DNA from: ENR-C587 sp942493235
Lineage (GTDB): Bacteria > Bacteroidota > Ignavibacteria > Kapaibacteriales > UBA2268
Length of the DNA: 64,000 bases
Direction of reading: 5' to 3'
NCBI GenBank assembly: GCA_942493235.1
Contig: OW818676.1
Span: 4,169,113-4,233,112, forward strand
Shown here one piece after another: positions 17,907-26,800 of the stretch; the stretch's first letter is position 1, and each line of letters begins with the position of its first letter. Under the pieces are notes generated by a model. It was not told the origin of the DNA and ran no database searches. It was given only the letters and a program-made list of their open reading frames with translations. The translations under genes and the position numbers were made by a program.

Positions 17907-19880
17907 TTAATAATCCTGAATAATATACACTGTATAGCCCTTAGTTTTAGAACCTCCGAAAACAAACGAATAGCTTTTGCTGTGTATCATATTTACTTCA
18001 TCAAGCCTGAATAATAATTCTTGACTAATCGAATTAAAGAAAAATAAACTGAAATTTCTCTCTTTAGTCTCTTTTTGAAAAGCTGAGCTTGATAAATAGT
18101 TGACGGCATCTGCAATAACAGTACCGGTATCAGAATCCATTCTAACAGTCATAAGTTCAATATCTTTTGCAGCATTAATAAACCTTCTCTGTGAATATGC
18201 CATTACATCAACTAAAGGCGGAGTTGGTAAATTAATCAATTCAATATTATTCTGGTCGCCGGTAGCAACTAAAATATTTCTTTTATCATCAGTTACATCA
18301 AAACCGAATGGATAGCCATTGAGTACAATAGAATTAGCCCCCAGCTCAGACACAGTTGCAATCCCTGTCGGATAATCAACAGCTGCTTCGGCTAAAATAT
18401 CAGAATAATTTACGCTTATGGAATTCATACCCGGCACAATATTAACAAATTGTAGAAATTGTTTATTATCAAGCTGAGTAATGTTAGCATTTTCTTGCGT
18501 TTCTTCTGTTACATATAATGCGGGATTATCCGTCGAATTTTTATAAATAACAAATAAATAGCTCTTCCCCGGCTCTAAAATAGTTTTAGTCGAAAGCACT
18601 AATTTACCCGGTTGAGCTGAAGTAAATAATGTAATTGGCAAAGTTTTCGGGCTACTACCTAAATAGATATTATTTAATTCGGAAATTTTAGAATAATTAA
18701 CCTTAGTAGCTAATATTTCTCCCAAAGTATATTTCTTTGTACTTGTGTCTGCTCTGGCACCAACCGATAAAGTAGCTCCCTCTATATCTTCGTTAGCATT
18801 GATTACTCTTATTAATGCCAAATTATTATACGAATAGTCGGGTGCTGCCTTCGGAATAATATATGACTGCCCTGCTTTTTTATTTTTTGTATCTAATGTT
18901 ACAAATGTATATTTATCATTCACACTTAGAGATAATGGCTGAACCGAAGAAACGAATGTTCCGTTAACAGCCGCAATAGTATCCATAAATCCGCTTGAGC
19001 AAGCTGAAACCGGTTTATAATAACCGATATGGTTAGCCCCGGCAGCTGTCTCAATCAATTCATCAGGAATTTTCTTTATATCTAATGCTTCTGTTGAGAA
19101 ATTGATTGTTCTAACGTAAGCAGTCTTTTCAAAAATCTGAGGAACAGTATATAGAGCAGATACTTCATTACTCATCTCGTTTAGCAACCTAAATTCGGGA
19201 GCACCATTAATATCTTCTGAAATTACTATTGTATATTGATAATCCTTAGCTAAATCTAAATCATATAAGCCGAGAATCTCTGTACCGGCACTGGAATTTT
19301 TCATAAATGAGACAGGGACTGAGCCTGCTCTTACTGTTACTTGGCTTGAAATCTGTTTATACCCGACATTAGCGGCTAATGTTAAGCCATTAGGGCAACC
19401 CTGAGTAATCGAAAAGTTGACAGTTGAATCCGGATAACCGTTAAATACTTTAAGATATGAATTTACAGTATTTTCTCCCAAGCCTACCGAAGTAGAAAAA
19501 TATAACAGAGTATCAACAGCATTATTTCTAATTGCATTTTTCGGAGAGGGCAGGCAGAAAGCCGAATAGAAAGTTTCCCTAAGGAATTTTATTTTTTTTG
19601 TTAAATTATATTCTGTTATGCTATTCTTGGTAATTGATGCAATTATTGAATCCGCCGGTGGAGTAACAGCAGCAGATGTATTATCAAATTCAACAGGACC
19701 GAGAATTTTCTCAGGAGACATTTTAAGGATTCTTGCTTCTTTATCAGCAGCGAAATTCATAAAGCGGATACGAACAGTCTCGTTTTGAGGCTTAGGATTT
19801 ACTAAATCAGGATTTTCGTCAATACAAGATGTCAGCAGAATAACTACAAGCAATATCAGAGACTTAATTCTATTATCCAT
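17907..19880 (-). CDS. DUF4397-domain lipoprotein
   Basis: The 657-residue protein starts with a lipoprotein signal (LLVVILLTSC, lipidated Cys19). Four or so repeated DUF4397-like beta units follow, recognisable by phrases such as VRIRFMNFAADKEARIL, YLKVFNGYPDSTVNFSI, LALIRVINANEDIEGATLSV and LQFVNIVPGMNSISVNYSD. DUF4397 domains are common in FCB outer-membrane lipoproteins and have no proven function. Position directly before the subtilase suggests co-expression at the cell surface. Confidence 0.75.
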   Translation of the reverse strand: MDNRIKSLILLVVILLTSCIDENPDLVNPKPQNETVRIRFMNFAADKEARILKMSPEKILGPVEFDNTSAAVTPPADSIIASITKNSITEYNLTKKIKFLRETFYSAFCLPSPKNAIRNNAVDTLLYFSTSVGLGENTVNSYLKVFNGYPDSTVNFSITQGCPNGLTLAANVGYKQISSQVTVRAGSVPVSFMKNSSAGTEILGLYDLDLAKDYQYTIVISEDINGAPEFRLLNEMSNEVSALYTVPQIFEKTAYVRTINFSTEALDIKKIPDELIETAAGANHIGYYKPVSACSSGFMDTIAAVNGTFVSSVQPLSLSVNDKYTFVTLDTKNKKAGQSYIIPKAAPDYSYNNLALIRVINANEDIEGATLSVGARADTSTKKYTLGEILATKVNYSKISELNNIYLGSSPKTLPITLFTSAQPGKLVLSTKTILEPGKSYLFVIYKNSTDNPALYVTEETQENANITQLDNKQFLQFVNIVPGMNSISVNYSDILAEAAVDYPTGIATVSELGANSIVLNGYPFGFDVTDDKRNILVATGDQNNIELINLPTPPLVDVMAYSQRRFINAAKDIELMTVRMDSDTGTVIADAVNYLSSSAFQKETKERNFSLFFFNSISQELLFRLDEVNMIHSKSYSFVFGGSKTKGYTVYIIQDY

Positions 19881-20000
19881 CTATTCCTCAAAATATATAA
19901 TAATTCAATTTTTGCTTTTATAAATAAATACAATTTATACAAAGTTCTAAATTAATCAATTTTTTTAAAAATATCAATTATATATATTATTTGGGCTAAT

Positions 20001-20591
20001 TTATAATCTGATTTTTAAAGAATTATAGACGATGTTTTTACTTAATTCTTTTATTTCACCGGAAATAAATCCCTTAATATTTAATTCTTCAATCGAATAT
20101 CGAATTAATCTAAGCGTAGGATAGCCTACCGAAGCAGTCATTTTACGAACTTGTCGGTTCTTACCTTCGCTGATTGTGATTTTAAGCCATGTAGTAGGAA
20201 TATTTGCTCTATATCGGATAGCCGGAATTCTCTCGGGCAAGTCCGGCTCTTCCATAATGCTGACATCCGCCGCTAATGTCCTGTGAATTTGTCCATTTAT
20301 GTTAATATCTACTCCCGAGCAGAGCGAATTAATTGACTCATTGTTTACTTGTCCCTCTACCTGTGCAAAATAAGTTTTCCTACATTTCGATTTTGGATTA
20401 ATCACTTTAGTTTTTAGATAATTATCATTAGTCAGCACAAGCATGCCCTCCGAGTCGTAGTCTAATCTACCCACAGAATAAACATCTTTGGGTAATTGAT
20501 ATAAATCATTCAGAGTTAGCTTACCATCTTGAGCAGTAAACTGCGATAGTACCCTAAAGGGCTTATAAATAACATAATAGCAATTAGTCAT
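20001..20591 (-). CDS. rluE: RluE/RsuA-family 23S rRNA pseudouridine synthase
   Basis: The 196-residue enzyme isomerises uridine to pseudouridine in rRNA. The catalytic motif is GRLDYDSEGMLVLTND (Asp in RLD), preceded by VIYKPFRVLSQF and followed by KTYFAQVEG and EGKNRQVRKMTASVG. It lacks the S4 domain of RsuA/RluB, and this short form matches RluE (U2457 in E. coli). The exact target in this organism is inferred. It lies six bases after the upstream kinase gene, so the two are co-transcribed. Confidence 0.88.
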   Translation of the reverse strand: MTNCYYVIYKPFRVLSQFTAQDGKLTLNDLYQLPKDVYSVGRLDYDSEGMLVLTNDNYLKTKVINPKSKCRKTYFAQVEGQVNNESINSLCSGVDININGQIHRTLAADVSIMEEPDLPERIPAIRYRANIPTTWLKITISEGKNRQVRKMTASVGYPTLRLIRYSIEELNIKGFISGEIKELSKNIVYNSLKIRL

Positions 20592-20597
20592 AATTCT

Positions 20598-22058
20598 TCA
20601 GCTCCCCGGGATTTCAATTGTAAAGACAGAACCATAGCCAATTTCGCTTTCAGCATATATTCTGCCTCGATTTATTTCAGCAAATTCTTTGCATAAAATC
20701 AAGCCGAGTCCGGTACCTTTTTCTTTATTTGTTCCTACAGTAGTATGATGTTCATCTATTCTGAATATTTTCGTAATATTTTCATTGCTGATTCCTACGC
20801 CGGTATCCCGAACAATTATGCGAACAATTTCATTGCCGGACTGAGTGAGTTTCCGTGCTGAAATCTGAACTCTGCCACCGCTCGGCGTAAATTTTATCGC
20901 ATTGGAAATCACATTCATAAGCATCACTCCCAGCATATAAATATCAGCAAATACAATTGTTTCATCATTTATGTCATTAATATCATTTATAATACTTACA
21001 TTTTTATTCTTTGCCAAAAGCTCAAATTGTGAAAGGATATTTGGTACTAAGCTTTTTAAATTAACTAAATCCGGTTTGTATTTGATTTTGCCGGATTGAG
21101 TCCTTGCCCAATTAAGCAGGTTATCAAGCATGTCGCAGACTAAGTCAACAGCCTTGTCTATAGAGACGGCAATATCTTTAATCTGCTCGATCTCCATTTT
21201 CTCCGGTTGCTTGATTAATTCCAAATATGTTTTAATTGCCGATAAAGGATTTTTCAAGTCGTGAGATATGATAGAGAAAAATGTATCTTTTGCCAAATTG
21301 GCTTCATTAAGTTTTATATTTAATGTTTCAAATTCAGTATTCTGCTGCAATATTTGCATATTAGTTTCTACTAATCTTTGATTTAAAGCTTCTAACTCTT
21401 CCTTTTGAAGATTAATCATGTCGTTTTTTTCGTTTAACTCGGTGTTTACAATTTCCACATTTTGTCTGGCTAATTGGTGCTTCTCCTTCTCATTGTGGTA
21501 GTTATCCATTACATAGCTGATTAATCCCCATAGAACAAATATGCAATAGGACACTGTCAGAAGCAAATCATAAAATCGATCATCAAAGCTTTTATATGGA
21601 ATTACTGAATTAGGATAATAATATTGGATAAAATATAATGACAAAATTACAAGTAAATAAGCAATAGTAATTTTCAACTGATGCCGTACAGGAGTAACCA
21701 TGATTGATATTATCAGAGTATTGAAAAACAAAATGATATTTGCTGAGTCAAACCCGCCGTTAAAAAGCCAGACAACTGCAACAGTCGAAATACAGCAAAA
21801 TACATACGGTATTACATACTTAGAATAATTTTTCTTAAATCGCGATTGATAATAAAAAAATATTAGTAATAGCAGAATTAATAATGGAAATATTATTAAA
21901 AATAATCCCATACCGAGAATCATATTTACCAATGAGCCGAAAAAGCACATAAACATACTCATAAAGCTGGTAATATTGAATATTCTTTCCTCTAAGGATA
22001 GCTCATCTATTTTTCCGAAAACGGCTTCTTTAAACTTACTATATTGTTTGCTCATCAA
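20598..22058 (-). CDS. Membrane sensor histidine kinase (HisKA/HATPase)
   Basis: The 486-residue kinase has six to seven hydrophobic segments in residues 30-185 and a coiled coil at about 190-255. A HisKA domain follows (FFSIISHDLKNPLSAI, phosphoacceptor His266), then a complete HATPase domain (N box NVISNAIKF, DTGVGIS, GTGLGLILCKEFAE). There is no receiver domain and no response-regulator gene next to it, so it is an orphan kinase. The membrane part resembles the 7TM/MASE-like sensing modules without a periplasmic domain. The second ATG, one codon later, is an equally good start. Confidence 0.88.
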   Translation of the reverse strand: MMSKQYSKFKEAVFGKIDELSLEERIFNITSFMSMFMCFFGSLVNMILGMGLFLIIFPLLILLLLIFFYYQSRFKKNYSKYVIPYVFCCISTVAVVWLFNGGFDSANIILFFNTLIISIMVTPVRHQLKITIAYLLVILSLYFIQYYYPNSVIPYKSFDDRFYDLLLTVSYCIFVLWGLISYVMDNYHNEKEKHQLARQNVEIVNTELNEKNDMINLQKEELEALNQRLVETNMQILQQNTEFETLNIKLNEANLAKDTFFSIISHDLKNPLSAIKTYLELIKQPEKMEIEQIKDIAVSIDKAVDLVCDMLDNLLNWARTQSGKIKYKPDLVNLKSLVPNILSQFELLAKNKNVSIINDINDINDETIVFADIYMLGVMLMNVISNAIKFTPSGGRVQISARKLTQSGNEIVRIIVRDTGVGISNENITKIFRIDEHHTTVGTNKEKGTGLGLILCKEFAEINRGRIYAESEIGYGSVFTIEIPGS

Positions 22059-22154
22059 TTTTTTGGTATTTAATATAACAATAGTGCGTATTTTTGTTTG
22101 GTATTAATTTAATATCATTATAATTATTTGATTAATACTCATACACAATATATA

Positions 22155-22191
22155 AAAAACCTTGCCAAAAATGTATTTCAGCAAGGTTTTT
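22155..22191. terminator. Rho-independent terminator downstream of lgt (works on both strands)
   Basis: aaaaaccttgc (22155-22165) pairs with gcaaggttttt (22181-22191), followed by a long T run on the plus strand and T/A on the minus strand. It ends the minus-strand tilS-uppP-lgt transcript. Confidence 0.8.
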
Positions 22192-22207
22192 TTTTATTTT
22201 TATTTGA

Positions 22208-22999
22208 TTATACTTTGTTTTTTTTCAAAGACATTATAATAAGCACAATACCGAATATAACAAACGGAATGCTATAGTACTGCCCCAAGTGAAAAGATAA
22301 TGTATTTTCAAAGTCAACCTGAACATCTTTTGCGTACTCAATCAGAAAGCGAGCAGTAAACATAACTGTTAGGAAAATGCCGGCAAGTAATCCTTTGGGT
22401 AATTTTGCGGATTTGATTTTATAGATAATCAGCAAAATTGCAAATAATGCAAAGTAGGTAATTGCTTCGTATAATTGAGCAGGGTGCCTTGGTATCATGT
22501 CTATTCTCGGAAAAGTAACAGACCAAGGTAAGTCAGCTGGTTTGCCAAGAATTTCTGAGTTAATGAAATTGCCCAAACGAACACATGCGGCAACAAAAGC
22601 AATCACAATACAAAGCCGGTCAGAAATCCAGTAGAAATTTATATCTCTGTTTCGATATAGAAATAGTCCCAAGGCTACAACTATTCCGACAGCTCCGCCG
22701 TGTGAAGCAAGCCCTCCCTCCCACACATATAGTATTCTTACAGGGTCTGCCAGATATACACCCGGGTCATAAAGCAAGCAATGGCCAAGCCTTGCCCCGA
22801 CAACGGTCGCAATTATCATATAGAAGGTTAGCGATTCCAAAGCCGGAATACGGGCGTTTTCTCTTCTGAATATCCATAGCATTACTTGATATGCCACTAT
22901 GAAACCTATTGCAAATAATAATCCATACCAACGTATCGGTAACCAATCCACTATTTGAGGTTGAACGTCCCAGATAAATCCTGCAATTTGACTATTCAT
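22208..22999 (-). CDS. lgt: Prolipoprotein diacylglyceryl transferase
   Basis: The 263-residue inner-membrane enzyme has about seven transmembrane helices. It transfers diacylglycerol from phosphatidylglycerol to the lipobox Cys. Family motifs are seen: RWYGLLFAIGFIVAY near the N-terminus, the Lgt signature RLGNFINSEILGKP, the HGGAVG segment, and PRHPAQLYEAITYF. It feeds the lipoproteins encoded in this window. It is the last gene of the tilS-uppP-lgt run, 17 bases after uppP. Confidence 0.96.
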   Translation of the reverse strand: MNSQIAGFIWDVQPQIVDWLPIRWYGLLFAIGFIVAYQVMLWIFRRENARIPALESLTFYMIIATVVGARLGHCLLYDPGVYLADPVRILYVWEGGLASHGGAVGIVVALGLFLYRNRDINFYWISDRLCIVIAFVAACVRLGNFINSEILGKPADLPWSVTFPRIDMIPRHPAQLYEAITYFALFAILLIIYKIKSAKLPKGLLAGIFLTVMFTARFLIEYAKDVQVDFENTLSFHLGQYYSIPFVIFGIVLIIMSLKKNKV

Positions 23000-23016
23000 T
23001 AGATTCTCGTAAAGTT

Positions 23017-23853
23017 TTACTTAATAAAATAAGAGAGAACAACTATACCAAGTATAATTCTATATACTACGAATATATATGTAGTTCGAGTCTTCAAAAA
23101 TTTAATTAATAACGCAATTGATGCGTATCCACTAATTGCAGCTGCCAATGTAGCCACAGATAGTGCTAAAATATCGCTTGAATTAATATATTCCAAACTC
23201 TGATAAAATTCTAATATTCCACTTGCCATCACAGCAGGGATACTTAACAAAAAAGAGAATTTAGCAGCGGTATCTCGTTTCATTCCAAGGAACAAACCGG
23301 CAGTAATAGTAGTGCCTGAGCGTGATGCTCCGGGAATTAATGCAAGGCATTGAGCTAATCCGACTACAAGAGCATCTTTTAATGTTAAGTCTTTATTTTC
23401 TTTTTTAAATTTGCCGAATTTCTCGGCGACAGCTAAAATCAATGCCAATACTATCAAACTAATACCGATAATAATCGGGTCTTTAGTAAATTCACCTTCG
23501 ATTACTTTTTTGATTAGCAAGCCAATCGCTACTATAGGAATAGTACCTAAAGTAATAAAATAAGCAAACTTTGAGTTCGTGCTTTGCTCTTTATATGGTA
23601 ATTTACCTGTACCGAAATTTTCCCTAAAAAATGCTAAGGGAATATCGCGAATCTCTTTTGCAAAATATACAAATACAGCAAGCAATGTACCCAATTGAAT
23701 AGTTGCCATAAAAGATGTCCACTTCTCGGGATGAGCTGAATCAATGCTGCCGAACAAATGCCCGGCAAGAGTTAAATGAGCTGTTGAACTAATCGGAATA
23801 AATTCGGAAAGCCCCTGAATTAATCCTAAGATAATAGCTGTAAAAACATCCAT
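23017..23853 (-). CDS. uppP: Undecaprenyl-diphosphatase UppP/BacA
   Basis: The 278-residue integral membrane phosphatase recycles undecaprenyl pyrophosphate for cell-wall synthesis. Both active-site loops are present: QGLSEFIPISSTAHLTL near the N-terminus and LIPGASRSGTTITAGLFLG (catalytic Arg-Ser) in the second half. About eight transmembrane helices, normal length. The gene begins one base after the tilS stop codon, so it is tightly coupled to tilS. Confidence 0.96.
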   Translation of the reverse strand: MDVFTAIILGLIQGLSEFIPISSTAHLTLAGHLFGSIDSAHPEKWTSFMATIQLGTLLAVFVYFAKEIRDIPLAFFRENFGTGKLPYKEQSTNSKFAYFITLGTIPIVAIGLLIKKVIEGEFTKDPIIIGISLIVLALILAVAEKFGKFKKENKDLTLKDALVVGLAQCLALIPGASRSGTTITAGLFLGMKRDTAAKFSFLLSIPAVMASGILEFYQSLEYINSSDILALSVATLAAAISGYASIALLIKFLKTRTTYIFVVYRIILGIVVLSYFIK

Positions 23854-23854
23854 A

Positions 23855-26800
23855 CTATTTATTCTTCTCCGCTTTTAAAATAAATTCGGCTTTAATTACC
23901 TTTTTACTCGTTTTGCTGATTTTATATTTATTACTTAATCGCTTACCGACTACCCAAATTATTTCCGACTTTGTAGTTAGAAGTATTATATTTTGCTTCT
24001 CCATAATCGGAACCTTAATATTGCTTAAGAAATCGCTTACTTTAACATGCCCCTCCATACCAAGTGGCTGGAAAATATCTCCGGTCTCCCAACTACGCAA
24101 TTGCAAATATGAAGGAATTAGTTCGGCATCTATATACTCAATATTTGTATCTTTATTGAAGTCAGCAGTTTTCCGCTGTACTTCGGTTAATCTTAAAATA
24201 TGCGTACCGAGGTCATATTCGCCGGTTCGCTCTATTTGCATATCAACTTTAAAAGTAGAACTTTTAATTGAAAATACAAGATGATTTCTATCTTTAAGTA
24301 CAAAAGCATTTTTATTTATGTCGCATATTGAGCCACTCGGTGATTCGCAGAGCGACAGAATTCTATCGATAGTATTTGATGTTATTGGTAATGATTTAAA
24401 TACCTTAACTACTGATTGCTGTATTATCTCACTTTGGATAAATTCGGTAAAAGTCTGCAATTGCGGAATATTAATATAATATCTGTCTTTTCTTCTGTCT
24501 TTAATCAGAATTTGAAGCAATCCATTAACGTAAGTATTAATAAAATCATCAGCTCCACGTAAAATGGCAGCAGTCTTATTAATAGTTTCTATAATTGCTG
24601 GAGAGAAATCCTCTTTTAATTTCGGCAATAGGTCTAATCTTATTTTATTTCGAGTATAATTGGTAAGAGCGTTTGTCTCGTCTTCTCTCCAAGCTAATTT
24701 TCTTTCTTTTGCATATTCATATATATCAGATTTCTTAATATTGATGATAGGTCTGATCAAGTGCGAATTTTTAGTAAGTATTCGCTTTTTTGGAATTCCG
24801 GTTAATCCGGTAAGACCTGTACCACGCATCAGATTAAGTAAAAATGTTTCGGCACTATCGTCAGAAGTATGAGCGGTAGCCACAAAATTAATCTTTAAAT
24901 TGCCGGCTAATCTCTCGAACATTTTATAACGTCGCACTCTGGCAGCTTGCTCAATAGAAATTGAATTTGCCGAAGCATAAGCCATAATGTTTTCTGAATT
25001 AGTATAGACCTTTAATGCGTATTTCTCTGATATTTTGCGAACTAATTCTTCATCTTCATCAGAAGACAATCCCCTAAGATTATGATTAAAATGAGCCACA
25101 ATTAGCGTAAATTTATATTTTTCGGATAGCTGGGCAAACATATCAAGTAACGAAATTGAGTCAACTCCCCCGCTTACAGCAACCATTATTCTTGCTCCTT
25201 CAGCAACAAATAATTCTTCAGTTAGGGAATATTCAAATTTTTTGAGTAAAGCCTCAACAGTTGGATTGCTTGGTTTATCAGGATTAATAAGCATTTTTGA
25301 CGAAATTTTAGAATATACCAAATCATCATTCGGATTTTTCTTTAGCTTTTTAATTGGCTCCGGAGCTACTTCAAAAGTAGTTTTGATATAATTGGGGTCC
25401 ATTACCAACGGATCAATTATTTCATCAGGGTCGTCAAGTTCAATCTTTTCATTAGTGTATTTATGCTTATTCTGGAATTTTGTATTCTTATGTTTATTTC
25501 TATTATCAGACTTTTCTTTGACTTCTTTCTCTACCGCTACGACTTTCTCAATCGAAACCTCTTCAATTGGCTTATCGGCTTCGGAGCTAATCTCGTCTAA
25601 TTGGACAGTTCCGGATTTTAATAATTGCTCTGCTTCTAAAGCAGCTTTCTCTGCTTTAAGCTTTTTGGCAAATTTCTTCCGTCTGTTATTTCTCTGTGAA
25701 GCCGTTTCTTTTTTATATTCTTCATTAGTAACGACTTCGCTTATAGTTTCATTAGGTAATACAATCGCATCTGATGCTAAATCAAGAATTTTAGCAGTTG
25801 TATTTTCCTTTTTATGCTTGTTAATATTTTTAGAAAAAGGCAACCTGATTATTTCATTTTTTTCTTCAATAATAGGTTCTTTAACTTCTCTTTCAGAAAT
25901 ATTTTCATTAACAGAAACTGATTCAATCGGCTTATTTTGCTGTTTATTTTGATTCTTTTTACTAAAAGGTAATCTTATCGTTTTTGAACTAATAATTGTT
26001 AATATAGGCTCTACTTCAGATTTACTACTTTCTCCTCTTTTATCTTCTGCCTTATTAGTTTCAGCGTTTGGAAAATCAGTGGCATTGCTATTTCTGTTTT
26101 TCTGCCAATTATTATTTTGGGAATTATTACTACGGAAATTATTATTACGAGAATTATTATTTTGGGAATTATTACTACGAAAACTATTATTTTTTTGTTG
26201 TGGTTTTAACCTTTGACTCTCAGCATTTGAATTCTCTATTATCTCTGAACTTACTCTTTCAGTACTTAATTTCTCAGTATTAATTTTTGATTCCACTCGT
26301 TGAGTGTTTGCAGTTCTATCATTAGAATTTTGCTTTGATTCCACTCGTTGAGTATTTACAGTTCTATCATTAGGATTTTGCTTTGATTCCACTCGTTGAG
26401 TGTTTGCAGTTCTATCATTAGGATTTTGCTTTGATTCCACTCGTTGAGTGTTTACAGTTTTTTCATTAGGATTTTGCTTTGGTTCCACTCGTTGAGTATT
26501 TACAGTTCTATCATTAGGATTTTTATCATTCAGATTCTGTTTTGATTCCACTCGTTGAGTATTTACAGTTCTATCATTAGAATTTTGCTTTGGTTCCACT
26601 CGTTGAGTGTTTACAGTTCTATCATTAGGATTTCTATCATTCAGATTCTGCTTTGATTCAGCTCTTTGAGTGTTTACAGTTCTATCATTTGAATTTCTAT
26701 CATTCAGATTCTGCTTTGATTCAGCTCTTTGAGTGTTTACAGTTCTATCATTAGGATTTCTATCATTCAGATTTTGCTTTGGTTCAGCTCTTTGAGTATT

